This document shows, piece by piece, positions 19,298-27,914 of a stretch of DNA of 44,625 nucleotides (within the stretch, counting starts at the first letter, position 1; every line of letters begins with the position of its first letter). Made by a program: the position numbers and the translations under genes. The DNA comes from Chloroflexota bacterium (GTDB lineage: Bacteria; Chloroflexota; Anaerolineae; UBA1429). The DNA lies in the NCBI GenBank assembly GCA_021372475.1, contig JAJFUJ010000078.1, positions 1-44,625 on the forward strand. Direction: 5' to 3'. The notes beneath the pieces were generated by a model. That model did no database searches, was not told the DNA's origin, and saw nothing but the letters and a program-made list of their open reading frames with translations.

Positions 19298-20230
19298 ATG
19301 ACGATTGCCGGTATGATAAGCTGGCCGTTTTATAACCGCCGCGAACGACGGCTGCGGCTCTGGCTGCGCTTCACGCTCACCGGAGTGCTGATTTATGCGC
19401 TCGATGTCGCCTTGCTGGCTGCCGCTGCTGCTCTCGGGTTGGCCGCATCCACGCCGGCAGGCTTCGTGCGCACACTATTGGCAATATCTACCGGAGTGCT
19501 GCTTGCACGCTGGCTGCTCGACCGCCAGAAGCCACACGCGGCGCCGTATGCGTTGCGCGACACCGCTGCGGGGTTTATCATCGGTGGCATTGCACAGACG
19601 GTCATCTTTGTAACGGCTCTGGCCGCTGGTTGGCTGCATATCGACTCCAGCGCGTTTGCGCCCGCATCCGGGGGCAGCAGCTTGCCGATTGCGCAAGCGC
19701 TCGGCATCTATACCTGCGTCGGGATCTATGAAGAGTTGGCGGTGCGCGGGTATTTGCTGCCCAATATAGCCCAATCGCTGGCCAGGCTAATCGGCGCACG
19801 CTGGGCGCTGCTGGCGGCATGGCTGCTGAGCGCTTTTATTTTTGGGGCAGCGCATCTGCTCAACCCGCACGCCAGTACGCTCGGTACGCTGCTCATTGCG
19901 GGAGCCGGCCTGATGCTGGGTTTGAGTCCGCTGCTGACGGGTAGCATCAGCCTGGCCGTGGGCGTGCACATCGGTTGGAACTGGTTCATGGGCGCCGTCT
20001 ACGGCTTTGCGGTGAGCGGCACGAGGGTTAATGACGGCAGCGTTTTCCACATCACACTATCGGGCTCTGAGCTGTGGACGGGCGGCGCTTTCGGGCCGGA
20101 AGCCGGGATCCTGGGTATAATCGGTATCGGCATCGCCGCGCTGCTGATGGTGCTGTGGATTCGCAAGCGGCGGGGCGCACTGCGCCTGGCCGGCGAGTTA
20201 AGCGAGTACAAGGCCATCTGGTATATTTGA
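19298..20230 (+). CDS. CPBP-family intramembrane metalloprotease
   Basis: A 310-residue membrane protein with about eight hydrophobic segments. Motif 1 is Glu145-Glu146...Arg150 (YEELAVRGYLL), motif 2 is FIFGAAHLLNPH near 180, and motif 3 is VGVHIGWNWFMG near 224, so the zinc site is complete. It starts 8 bp after the first CPBP gene, and the two are probably one transcript. No good SD is visible before 19298; an internal ATG at 19313 is an alternative. CPBP enzymes process prenylated or peptide substrates or give self-immunity to peptides; nothing nearby looks like a bacteriocin. Confidence 0.88.
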   Translation: MTIAGMISWPFYNRRERRLRLWLRFTLTGVLIYALDVALLAAAAALGLAASTPAGFVRTLLAISTGVLLARWLLDRQKPHAAPYALRDTAAGFIIGGIAQTVIFVTALAAGWLHIDSSAFAPASGGSSLPIAQALGIYTCVGIYEELAVRGYLLPNIAQSLARLIGARWALLAAWLLSAFIFGAAHLLNPHASTLGTLLIAGAGLMLGLSPLLTGSISLAVGVHIGWNWFMGAVYGFAVSGTRVNDGSVFHITLSGSELWTGGAFGPEAGILGIIGIGIAALLMVLWIRKRRGALRLAGELSEYKAIWYI

Positions 20231-20287
20231 GCGATACGCGCCGATGTAGGAAACATCCGGCAACGTGACATAAGGAGCTGCTAAGCT

Positions 20288-21178
20288 GTGCACAAGATAT
20301 TGGAATGGGGCATCGAAGTAATCCTCTGGCTGCAGCAAGCCAGTCCAGCCCTCGATTGGCCGATGCGGTTTATCACCGCACTCGGCAGCGGAGCATTCCT
20401 CGCCAGCCTGGCGATCATGTTTTACTGGAATATAGACCATCGCATTGGTGCACGGCTGCTGATGCTGCTTGTCTTCTCCACCTATACCAACGTCGCGGCC
20501 AAGGCCATCCTAAACCAGCCGCGGCCGTATACGTTCGACCAACGGGTGCTGATGCTGACTTCAGCTTCCGGCGGAGGGCTGCCCAGCGGGCATACCCAGG
20601 CAGTCACCGTCATCTGGGTATATCTTGCCCTAGCTTACCGCCAGCGCCGGCTGTGGGTTGTGATGGCCGTTATGCTGATTTTGGTGCCCCTATCGCGCCT
20701 GTACCTGGGAGTGCACTTCCCCACCGACCTGCTGGGAGGGTTTATCATCGGGTTGATGCTGGTAGCGCTCTGGCAGGTGGTGCCCTCCATAGAGCGCTGG
20801 CTAGAGCGTCGGCGCATGCTGTGGTCGCTGCTTTTGATAAGCGCGTTGCCCGTTTTAGCCGTTTTGAGCCTGCCTTATGGGGACGACGCCTTTTTACTGC
20901 TAGGCGCCGGCACTGGCTTTTGCCTGGGGCTATGCTACCAGCGCAGATGGCTGCATTTTCGCTGCCACGGCAGCCCCCACCAAAAGCTGATGAGAGTTTT
21001 CGTAGGCGCCGCGCCGGTTTTGGTGTTTTTCCTGGCTGATATCATTCCGGCATTTCGCTTTCTGGATATCCCACTCGTCCGCTTTATCTGGTATACCCTG
21101 CTGGGCATTTGGCTGGCCCTAGGCGCGCCATGGCTCTTTCAACGCCTCGGCCTCGCGCATTGCGTGGCCGACCAATGA
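20288..21178 (+). CDS. PAP2-family membrane phosphatase
   Basis: A 296-residue membrane protein with the three PAP2 motifs: KAILNQPRP near 75-83 (KxxxxxxRP), GLPSGHT near 100 (PSGH), and SRLYLGVHFPTD near 138-150 (SRxxxxxHxxxD). The C-terminal half adds four to five more hydrophobic segments. PAP2 enzymes dephosphorylate lipids such as phosphatidic acid or undecaprenyl diphosphate. The start is a GTG with GGAG about 10 bp upstream. Its stop overlaps the ATG of the next URO-D gene (ATGA), so the two are translationally coupled. Confidence 0.9.
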   Translation: MHKILEWGIEVILWLQQASPALDWPMRFITALGSGAFLASLAIMFYWNIDHRIGARLLMLLVFSTYTNVAAKAILNQPRPYTFDQRVLMLTSASGGGLPSGHTQAVTVIWVYLALAYRQRRLWVVMAVMLILVPLSRLYLGVHFPTDLLGGFIIGLMLVALWQVVPSIERWLERRRMLWSLLLISALPVLAVLSLPYGDDAFLLLGAGTGFCLGLCYQRRWLHFRCHGSPHQKLMRVFVGAAPVLVFFLADIIPAFRFLDIPLVRFIWYTLLGIWLALGAPWLFQRLGLAHCVADQ

Positions 21179-22182
21179 ACGGGTTCGAACGAATACAGGC
21201 TGTATTGCGCGGCGGGGCGCCCGACCGCCTGCCATTTATGCCGATTTTGCACTCCGCGCTGGCATCCTACAGCGGTGTACCTTTAGGGAAGTACCTGACC
21301 GATGCCGACGTGATGACGGCGGTCACGCTCGAGGGCTGCCGGAGGCTGCACCTGGATGGCGTGCAACTCTCGCTGGGTGTCACCGCCGAGGCAGAAGCAT
21401 TCGGTGCGCGGGTGCACCAGCCGGCCAATGACCTCCCGCAGCTCCAGGAGATCCTGCTGCCGGGACTGGACCCGACACCACTGTGCAGCCGAGACGCGCG
21501 CACGGGCGGCAGGATGCTCTCCTATTACCGCGCAGTCGAGCAGACAGCCCGCGCAATCGGCAAGCAGACCTGCATCCTGGCGACGCTGCGCGGCCCGCTG
21601 CTGATGGCTTCGCAACTGCACGGTTTGCAAGAAGTGCTGATCGACCTGGTTGAACGCCCTGATGAGGTTGGCGTGCTGCTCGATTTCACCACCCAGACAG
21701 CCCTGGACTTGGGCTGTTGGCTGCTGGCCAGCGGTGCGCACGGCTTGGTGCTGGGTGAGGCTGTCTGTTCGCCCAATTTCATCTCGCCGGCGCTCTACCG
21801 TCAGCTCATCCAGCCGCGTCACCAGCGCCTGATTGCCGGGCTGCACGCGGCGGGCTGGGGAGCGGTCGGCCTGCACATCTGCGGCAATATCCTAGCGATA
21901 ATGGACGACATCATCCGCACGGGCGTGGACTTGCTGGATGTGGATCATCAGGTGCCGGTGCAGCAGGCTGTCGAACTCGCTGCTGGGCGCTGCGCGCTGC
22001 GCGGCAACCTCGACCCGAGCGCAGATCTATTCCTGGCGGCGCCGCGCGAGGTTGGCGAGCGCATGCATGCGCTCGTAGCCCAGGCGGCCGGCCAGCGCTG
22101 GATACTCAGCACGGGATGCGATATCCCGCCGGGCACATCCGCTGAAAATCTGGAGGCATTCGCCGCGGCAGCGTTGGATTAA
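21175..22182 (+). CDS. URO-D-family methyltransferase-like protein (MtaA/CmuA type)
   Basis: A 335-residue protein from the ATG at 21175 (overlapping the PAP2 stop), which gives the family start MNGFERIQAVLRGG. It carries the zinc-site pattern of methylcobamide:coenzyme M methyltransferases of the MtaA/CmuA type: His234-x-Cys236 (LHICGN) and Cys315 (STGCDIP). True HemE lacks this triad and has different substrate arginines, so haem synthesis is unlikely. It may move a methyl group from a corrinoid carrier to a thiol. No corrinoid protein is encoded in the window. Its stop overlaps the convergent kinase stop within TTAA. Confidence 0.85.
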   Translation: MNGFERIQAVLRGGAPDRLPFMPILHSALASYSGVPLGKYLTDADVMTAVTLEGCRRLHLDGVQLSLGVTAEAEAFGARVHQPANDLPQLQEILLPGLDPTPLCSRDARTGGRMLSYYRAVEQTARAIGKQTCILATLRGPLLMASQLHGLQEVLIDLVERPDEVGVLLDFTTQTALDLGCWLLASGAHGLVLGEAVCSPNFISPALYRQLIQPRHQRLIAGLHAAGWGAVGLHICGNILAIMDDIIRTGVDLLDVDHQVPVQQAVELAAGRCALRGNLDPSADLFLAAPREVGERMHALVAQAAGQRWILSTGCDIPPGTSAENLEAFAAAALD

Positions 22183-23699
22183 CCGGCGACAGGTGCAAAC
22201 TCCGCCAAGGCCGTATATATCGGCTCGAGTGCATGATAGGCACGTGCAAACAGCGCATATAGTTCGCGGTAGCGCGGGTAGGTAGTTGGGTCGGGCTGCT
22301 CGCCGGGTTCGAGCGGCACAAGTTCGGAAGCTGCCTCATACCCCTTGAATAATCCCACGCCCACGCCGGCCGCGACGGCCGCTCCCAGCGAGGTAGCCTC
22401 AGCCAGCAGACGCGGGCGCTGCAGCGGCACCTCCAGGATATCGGCCATGATTTGCCGCCAGAGCGCAGAGCGCGCCCCGCCGCCGATGATGCGCAGGCTG
22501 GGGAAAACAGCACCCTGCTCGCGGAAGGCATCGAGGATCAGGCGCAGGTTGAACGCCACTCCCTCCAGCACGGCCCGCGTCATCTCAGCCCGACCATGGG
22601 TCATCGTCAGTCCGACAAACGCAGCGCGGGCGCTGGTGCTCCAGTAAGGGCTGCGCTCGCCAATCAGATACGGCAGGAACAACAAACCTCCAGCGCCGGG
22701 CTCGACGGTCTCCGCCAGGCGGTCGAGGTCGCGGTAGAGGCGGCTCTCCTGCGAGCCACGCAGCAGCCGTTCGAGCCAGTCGAATGAACCCCCGGCCGCC
22801 TGCATCGTGCCGGTTGGGAAGAAATACCGCGGGTCGAGGTGGGCAAAGGTAAAGGTGCGCTGCAGGGGGTCATAGAGCGGTTGCTCGGTGATATATGCCA
22901 GCCAGGATGATGAGCCGATGTAGTTATAGGCATCACCAGGACGCACCACGCCGGCGCCCACTGTGGCGCAGCCACCGTCGCCGCCGCCGATAACCACCGG
23001 CGTGCCGGCTTTCAGGCCGGTAGCGTCCGCGGCGGATGACGTCACCTCGCCGATGATGCTGGCCGAGGGCACAGGCGCAGGCAGAAGGGCTCGGTCGATG
23101 CCAAGTTTATCCAAGATTTCATCGGACCAGGCGCGCGCCGTGAGGTCGTACAAGTTAGTGCCAGAGGCATCGGAGCAATCAGTGGCGTAGCTGCCCGTCA
23201 GGCGCCAGGCGATATAATCCTTGGCCTGCAGGATATGCTGCGCGGAGCTGAACACAGACGGCTCATGGCGCTTTAGCCAAAGCAGCTTGGCTGCGGTATA
23301 GTTGGCACTGGGGCGGTGGCCGGTGATTCTATACAAGCTATCTGTACCAATCCGCTCAGCGATCTCGTGCGCCTCCGCAGCGGCGCGCTGATCCGCCCAG
23401 ATGACGGCATTGTAGAGCGGCGTGCCATTCATGTTTACCGGCAAGCAGCCCATCATCTGCCCCGAGAAACCAACGACAGCTATTTCATCTGCGGAACGCC
23501 CGGATTCCGCCAGCATGCGGCGGGTCGAATCTATGACCGCCTGCCACCAATGCTGCGGATTTTGCTCAGCCCAGCCGGGGTGCGGGTAGCGCGTTTCGTA
23601 GGATGCCAGGGCACTGGCAATCAGACGGCCGCTGGAATCGAACAGGGAGGCTTTGTTGCCGGTAGTGCCCAGGTCGTGCGCCAGAATCAAACTCACCAT
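22179..23699 (-). CDS. FGGY-family carbohydrate kinase (xylulokinase-like)
   Basis: A 506-residue sugar kinase from the ATG complementary to 23697-23699, preceded by GGAG. It begins LAHDLGTTGNKASLFD, the phosphate-1 loop of FGGY kinases. IVGFSGQMMGCLPV lies near 85 and the ATP-side motif GGGDGGCATVGAGVV near 260. The length fits xylulokinase, but FGGY kinases for fuculose, ribulose, glycerol and others look similar, so the sugar is uncertain. An earlier in-frame ATG at 23762 lacks an SD. The gene faces a divergent Gfo/Idh gene across a shared regulatory region. Confidence 0.9.
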   Translation of the reverse strand: MVSLILAHDLGTTGNKASLFDSSGRLIASALASYETRYPHPGWAEQNPQHWWQAVIDSTRRMLAESGRSADEIAVVGFSGQMMGCLPVNMNGTPLYNAVIWADQRAAAEAHEIAERIGTDSLYRITGHRPSANYTAAKLLWLKRHEPSVFSSAQHILQAKDYIAWRLTGSYATDCSDASGTNLYDLTARAWSDEILDKLGIDRALLPAPVPSASIIGEVTSSAADATGLKAGTPVVIGGGDGGCATVGAGVVRPGDAYNYIGSSSWLAYITEQPLYDPLQRTFTFAHLDPRYFFPTGTMQAAGGSFDWLERLLRGSQESRLYRDLDRLAETVEPGAGGLLFLPYLIGERSPYWSTSARAAFVGLTMTHGRAEMTRAVLEGVAFNLRLILDAFREQGAVFPSLRIIGGGARSALWRQIMADILEVPLQRPRLLAEATSLGAAVAAGVGVGLFKGYEAASELVPLEPGEQPDPTTYPRYRELYALFARAYHALEPIYTALAEFAPVAG

Positions 23700-23719
23700 A
23701 GGCTCCTTACTGAGAACGG

Positions 23720-23751
23720 TTTGGTTTGCACTCTTAACCAAATCGATTATG
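23720..23751 (-). promoter_or_regulatory. Putative promoter and operator of the sugar kinase gene
   Basis: A perfect inverted repeat TTTGGTT-N9-AACCAAA (23720-23742) lies just downstream, on the minus strand, of a CATAAT -10 box (complement of 23746-23751), covering the expected transcription start. No good -35 was found. Such placement is typical of a repressor operator; the regulator is not in the window. Confidence 0.5.
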
Positions 23752-23814
23752 GTAGTGAGCACATTTTAACATATTCACTGCGAAAATACCTACCTGCAGC
23801 GACGGAGCACCTTT

Positions 23815-24972
23815 ATGGAAATCGTGCGCATCGGCGTCATCGGCCTGGGCAATATGGGGCAGTATCATGCGAACTATCTGAGCAATGGCACTGTCGATGG
23901 TGCGCGCTTGACGGCTGTCTCCGACGCTGCGCCGGACCGGCTCGCTGCCTACGCTGGTAAGGCCGCGGCATTTACTTCCAGCGCGGAACTGATCCGTTCG
24001 GGCGAGGTGGATGCTGTGCTCATCGCCACTCCCCACTTTAGCCATACCACTATTGGCATCGACGCACTGCAGCACGGGCTGCATACCCTGGTGGAAAAGC
24101 CCATCTCGGTGCACAAAGCGGACGCGGAACGCCTGCTGGCGGCGCATACCGACCGTTCCCTGGTGTTGGCAGCGATGTTCAACCAGCGCCTGGACGAGCG
24201 CTTTATGCGTGTCAAGCAGATGGTTGCCTCCGGAGAACTGGGCGAGCTGCAGCGGGTCAACTGGATTACTACGGAATGGTTCCGCACACAGGCTTACTAC
24301 GATTCAAGCGCGTGGCGGGCGACTTGGAAGGGCGAAGGGGGTGGATTGCTGATCAACCAGTGTCCGCACCAGCTCGATTCGCTGCAATGGCTGACGGGCA
24401 TGCCCAGCCGAGTGCGGGCATTTTGCGGCTTGGGCAGGCGGCATAATATCGAGGTGGAGGACGAGGTCACCGCCTACCTGGAGTATGTCAACGGGGCGAC
24501 GGGCGTGCTGGTCGCTACAACTGGCGAATACCCGGGCACCAACCGCCTTGAGTTGGTCGGCGACCGCGGCCGCATCGTCCTCGAAGGCGGGCGCCTGCAG
24601 ATTACCCGCAGCCCTAGCTCGGTGAGCACATTCAGCCGCTCAACGAATGAAGTTTTCGGCAAACCGGAGGTAACCTGCGAGGAAGTGGAGCTAGAGTGCA
24701 GTCCTGGCAAGCACGAGGCGGTAACGCAGAATTTCATCGATGCCATTCGTCTGGGCACTGCACTGGTAACGCCGGCCGAGGAGGGGCTGCATTCGCTCGA
24801 ATTGGCCAATGCGATGCTCTACTCGTCACTCACGGCTTCCACTATCGAGTTGCCGTTGGACGGCCTTGCCTATGAAGCCAGGCTGAACGAGCTCATCGCC
24901 AACTCGACCTTTGAAAAGCGCATGTCGGGCACAGGCACGCCGGTCGATATCAGCAAATCGTTTAGGAAATGA
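23815..24972 (+). CDS. Gfo/Idh/MocA-family oxidoreductase
   Basis: A 385-residue NAD(P)-dependent sugar or cyclitol dehydrogenase. The N-terminal Rossmann motif is IGVIGLGNMGQYHANYL and the conserved EKP motif appears as VEKPIS near 95-100. The C-terminal domain has the typical GGGLLINQCPHQLDSLQWLTG, with the catalytic His/Asp region. ACGGAG precedes the ATG. It is divergent from the FGGY kinase and shares its control region, so kinase and dehydrogenase may act on one imported sugar. A strong terminator follows. Confidence 0.93.
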   Translation: MEIVRIGVIGLGNMGQYHANYLSNGTVDGARLTAVSDAAPDRLAAYAGKAAAFTSSAELIRSGEVDAVLIATPHFSHTTIGIDALQHGLHTLVEKPISVHKADAERLLAAHTDRSLVLAAMFNQRLDERFMRVKQMVASGELGELQRVNWITTEWFRTQAYYDSSAWRATWKGEGGGLLINQCPHQLDSLQWLTGMPSRVRAFCGLGRRHNIEVEDEVTAYLEYVNGATGVLVATTGEYPGTNRLELVGDRGRIVLEGGRLQITRSPSSVSTFSRSTNEVFGKPEVTCEEVELECSPGKHEAVTQNFIDAIRLGTALVTPAEEGLHSLELANAMLYSSLTASTIELPLDGLAYEARLNELIANSTFEKRMSGTGTPVDISKSFRK

Positions 24973-24980
24973 CCATATGT

Positions 24981-25020
24981 AACAAGGGAGGATACAGCTT
25001 TTGCTGTATCCTCCCTTGTT
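24981..25020. terminator. Bidirectional terminator between convergent genes
   Basis: A perfect 18-bp stem, AACAAGGGAGGATACAGC (24981-24998) with its complement at 25003-25020, closes a TTTT loop. The outer GTT/AAC ends give T-rich exits on both strands. It serves the Gfo/Idh gene from the left and the 2-hydroxyacid dehydrogenase from the right. Confidence 0.93.
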
Positions 25021-25036
25021 TTACTAGTAAAAGCGT

Positions 25037-25990
25037 TCAGTTGACGACGTTCTGCGGTGTGCCCGCTAAAAAGGCTTTGATATTAGCGATGGTCATATCC
25101 ATCAGACGCTCGCGGGCGGCGCTGGTAGCCCATGAGATGTGCGGCGTGATATAGCAATTTTTGGCCGTCAACAGCGGGTTAGTTGCAGGAGGCGGCTCCA
25201 CCGGCAGCACATCCACGCCGGCGCCGGCAATCTGCCCGCGGTTGAGGGCATCGGCCAAATCCTGAGCGACAACCAGCGGCCCGCGGCTGGTGTTGATCAG
25301 GTAAGCGGTAGGCTTCATCTGCGCCAGGCGCGCTGCATTGACGATGCCGGTCGTCTCTGGCGTGAGCGGGCAGTGCAGGCTGATAACATCGCTCTGAGCA
25401 AAGAGCGTATCGAGGTCAACCAGCGGCACCTCCGGATCGGGCGATGCTTTGAGCATCACGTCATATGCCAGGACGTGCATACCGAACGCCTTGGCGACCA
25501 AGGCCGTCGACTGACCGATGCGGCCAAAGCCGATGATGCCCATCGTTTTATCGGCGATTTCAACGAGCGGGAAATCCCAGAAGCAGAAATCGGCTGAGTT
25601 GGTCCAGCGCCCGGCGCGCACCGCCTGGCTGTGCTCGGCCACGTGCTGCGTCAGGTTCAACAGGTGCGCGAAGGTCATCTGCGCTACCGAACGTGTGCCG
25701 TAGGTGGGGACATTGCAGACCGTCACACCATGCGCGCGCGCGGCCTTGGTATCTACGATGTTATAGCCGGTTGCCAACACGCTGACCAGTTTGAGCTTCG
25801 GAAGCTGCCCGAGCATCTCGGCCGTGAGCGGCGCCTTGTTGAGCAATATAATATCCGCATCTTGAGTGCGCGCCACGGTCTCTGCGACGGGCGTGCGCTC
25901 ATAAAGGGTTAACTCTCCCAGAGCGCGCAGGCCATCCCAGGAGAGGTCGCCCGGATTGAGCGTGTAGCCATCCAAAACAACGATTTTCAT
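25037..25990 (-). CDS. D-isomer-specific 2-hydroxyacid dehydrogenase
   Basis: A 317-residue NAD-dependent dehydrogenase. The nucleotide-binding motif is GIIGFGRIGQ near 150. The catalytic set is Arg in NTSRGPLV near 235, Glu in DVLPVEPP near 262 and His in HISWAT near 285. The N-terminal catalytic domain is typical of the glycerate/hydroxypyruvate reductase branch. It probably reduces a 2-keto acid such as hydroxypyruvate or glyoxylate, or oxidises a D-2-hydroxyacid. GAGGGAAAG precedes the ATG. The next minus-strand gene upstream ends 54 bp away, so the two may be one transcript. Confidence 0.93.
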   Translation of the reverse strand: MKIVVLDGYTLNPGDLSWDGLRALGELTLYERTPVAETVARTQDADIILLNKAPLTAEMLGQLPKLKLVSVLATGYNIVDTKAARAHGVTVCNVPTYGTRSVAQMTFAHLLNLTQHVAEHSQAVRAGRWTNSADFCFWDFPLVEIADKTMGIIGFGRIGQSTALVAKAFGMHVLAYDVMLKASPDPEVPLVDLDTLFAQSDVISLHCPLTPETTGIVNAARLAQMKPTAYLINTSRGPLVVAQDLADALNRGQIAGAGVDVLPVEPPPATNPLLTAKNCYITPHISWATSAARERLMDMTIANIKAFLAGTPQNVVN

Positions 25991-26044
25991 GACTTTCCCT
26001 CACTAAACATAATCTAAGCACCTAATCAATATAGGCAGCATGGT

Positions 26045-27121
26045 TCAGGCATGCGTCCAATGGGCCACGTTCACCAGCATCTGCTCCGCCTCAGCCTGCG
26101 AGCCCGCATAAGTATGCAGCATCAACCCGCGCCCGGAAAGCTCGCGCGTGAGAATCTCGACCTCCCATGGTTCGATGCCCAGCCACAGGCCTTTGCCGGC
26201 CGCCTGAATACGCTTGAGGAGCTCGATCCACTGCGACATGGGCGGCATCCCCGCGCCTGGCACCCACTGGATAGCCTTGATGGTCGGTTGAGCAAGCAGG
26301 TAATCCAGATGCGGGATGCACTCGGGACCGTCCAGGTGCCAGACGATGCGGTCGAACCAGGATAACTCCTCCTGCAGCCACTCATCGAAAAAGCTCTGGA
26401 ATATCTTGGGCGAGATGAGCGCCATCAGGTCGCACTGGTCGACATTGCAGCGTCCCTTGCCCCAGGCTGTGCACCAGCCGCTCGAGCTGCCCTGCACCTC
26501 GGGCTTGAGCAGGCTGAAGTAAGCGTCGTACACCTGGCGGCCGACCTCGCGTAAAGCGCGTATTGCAGCGCGCACATGGTCAGGATTATCATAGAAATCC
26601 AGGCACAGGTTGGCCCGTCCACGCAGGGCTGAGAGCGCATCCGCGCCCGAGTGCGTATCGGGGAAACCGACCAGCCATTTGCCCTGACCCAGCTCCATCC
26701 CGCGGCGCAGCAGGTTGTATTGAAGCTGCCACCAGGCGTTCTGCGGGTCGAACGTAAGGGCTGGCGCAGCGTTCCAATCCTGGATAAGCGGATGCACCCA
26801 GGTTGTATCGGGCAGGTACTCGACATAAGCGCCTAAAAAGGCCGAAAAAGCATCCGGGCCGACATTGCCCATAAAAATGGGGAAGGCTTCGCCGCCGAAA
26901 TAGGTTCGGCGCATCGATATTTCCAGGCGCTTGAGCATCAAGTCGATATCGGTCCATTGCTGCTCGAGGTCGCGCGCAGGCGGCATGGCTTCGGGTGGGG
27001 CATCAGCCCGCGGGGCGGTGACTGCCAGGCAGACGCGATCGAGCAATTCGTTCTGCCACCAGGCTTCCATGCGCCGGGCAGCATCCTCAAAATCGGGCTT
27101 ATATTGCAGCGGTTGCATCAT
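26045..27121 (-). CDS. Divergent URO-D-fold protein
   Basis: A 358-residue protein distantly like the URO-D/methionine-synthase superfamily barrel. The start FEDAARRMEAWWQNELLDRV, the middle SSSGWCTAWGKGRCNVDQCDLMALISP and the end WHLDGPECIPHLDYLL resemble a group of uncharacterised proteins that often accompany sugar gene clusters. The second-half motif has HLDGPE where MtaA-type proteins have HxC, so a zinc thiolate site is not evident. GAGGAT precedes the paired ATGs. It lies between the hydroxyacid dehydrogenase and the FMN reductase genes, all on the minus strand. Its reaction is unknown. Confidence 0.75.
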   Translation of the reverse strand: MMQPLQYKPDFEDAARRMEAWWQNELLDRVCLAVTAPRADAPPEAMPPARDLEQQWTDIDLMLKRLEISMRRTYFGGEAFPIFMGNVGPDAFSAFLGAYVEYLPDTTWVHPLIQDWNAAPALTFDPQNAWWQLQYNLLRRGMELGQGKWLVGFPDTHSGADALSALRGRANLCLDFYDNPDHVRAAIRALREVGRQVYDAYFSLLKPEVQGSSSGWCTAWGKGRCNVDQCDLMALISPKIFQSFFDEWLQEELSWFDRIVWHLDGPECIPHLDYLLAQPTIKAIQWVPGAGMPPMSQWIELLKRIQAAGKGLWLGIEPWEVEILTRELSGRGLMLHTYAGSQAEAEQMLVNVAHWTHA

Positions 27122-27143
27122 TTATCCTCTTCAGGTTGAATGT

Positions 27144-27692
27144 TCAGGCTTTGGCCAGCAGATGACCGTAGGCTTCGAGCAGTTGCACTTTAAAGGACAG
27201 ATTCTGTCGGCGCGCCGGCACCATATCGAACACATCCAGACCGGTCGAAGCCAAAACCCGCTCGAGGCTGACACAGCAGTTGGGCGCACCACCTCCGCCG
27301 CCTCCGGCCACACATATGCCGATGGCGCGTTTGCCTTTGATGCCGGCGGCACCGCCCTCGTGGGTGCAAGTGCGGCGCAGCCTATCGGTGAAGGCGCGCA
27401 TGCTCTCGGACAACTCGCCGTAATATACCGGTGTGGCAAAGACGAGCAAGTCGGCCTCGCGTATACGCCCCTTGATGAGGGGCAGGTCGTCGTCGATGAT
27501 ACACTTGCCTTCAGCACGGCAACGTCCCCAACCGCTATCCTCGCATTGACGGCAGCGTTCGATGTGCATAGTCGGCAGCAGGATTTTATCTGCTACGGCG
27601 CCTGCCGCGCTGGCACCGCGCAGCAAGGCATCGGCGGCCTGGCTGGTTTGGCCGGAAGGGTTTCGTGCGCCAGAAATCAAAAGAATCTGCAT
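27144..27692 (-). CDS. NADPH-dependent FMN reductase / flavodoxin-family (iron-sulfur flavoprotein-like)
   Basis: A 182-residue protein from the ATG complementary to 27690-27692, starting MQILLISGARNPSGQTSQAA, the FMN phosphate loop of the family. CRQCEDSGWGRCRAEGKC near 50-67 is a compact cysteine cluster as in iron-sulfur flavoproteins, followed by DDDLPLIKGRIREADLLVFATPVYYGELS. The frame is open much farther upstream, but that part runs antisense through the alcohol dehydrogenase gene and is not coding. It likely passes electrons between NAD(P)H or ferredoxin and an acceptor. A good promoter and an inverted repeat sit directly upstream. Confidence 0.88.
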   Translation of the reverse strand: MQILLISGARNPSGQTSQAADALLRGASAAGAVADKILLPTMHIERCRQCEDSGWGRCRAEGKCIIDDDLPLIKGRIREADLLVFATPVYYGELSESMRAFTDRLRRTCTHEGGAAGIKGKRAIGICVAGGGGGGAPNCCVSLERVLASTGLDVFDMVPARRQNLSFKVQLLEAYGHLLAKA

Positions 27693-27697
27693 AATGC

Positions 27698-27720
27698 ACC
27701 CCTGAATGTTTGATAGGGGT
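27698..27720 (-). promoter_or_regulatory. Putative operator of the FMN reductase gene
   Basis: A perfect inverted repeat ACCCCT-N11-AGGGGT touches the -10 box and covers the expected transcription start of the minus-strand FMN reductase gene, 5 bp before its ATG. The position suggests a repressor site; the protein is unknown. Confidence 0.5.
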
Positions 27721-27749
27721 ATTGTATGCCGAGAGTTCGTCCCCGACAA
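27721..27749 (-). promoter_or_regulatory. Promoter of the FMN reductase gene
   Basis: On the minus strand TTGTCG (27749-27744), a 17-bp spacer and TACAAT (27726-27721) make a good sigma-70-type promoter. Confidence 0.6.
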
Positions 27750-27849
27750 GCGCTCGTGCTCCTTCAGACATAATTCGACACTTGTAGCGTTGTTCCCTGA
27801 AGGATAATTGAACCAAGGGGGATGACTATCATCTAGAAGAACACGCGGC

Positions 27850-27878
27850 TTGGCATGTTGGACGGAACGCACTATGCT
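27850..27878 (+). promoter_or_regulatory. Promoter of the zinc alcohol dehydrogenase gene
   Basis: TTGGCA (27850-27855), a 17-bp spacer and TATGCT (27873-27878) lie 36 bp before the start codon. It is divergent from the FMN reductase promoter. Confidence 0.5.
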
Positions 27879-27914
27879 TGCTCCCAATCCATCATCAATG
27901 TAAGGAGGGCATGT

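Noticed and set aside
21109-21174. Upstream start for the URO-D gene inside the PAP2 gene
   Set aside because: The added residues are proline/arginine-rich and unlike the family, whereas the ATG at 21175 overlaps the PAP2 stop and fits the family start.
21175-21195. tRNA T-loop-like GGTTCGA near the URO-D start
   Set aside because: No acceptor, D or anticodon stems fold around it, and it lies inside coding sequence.
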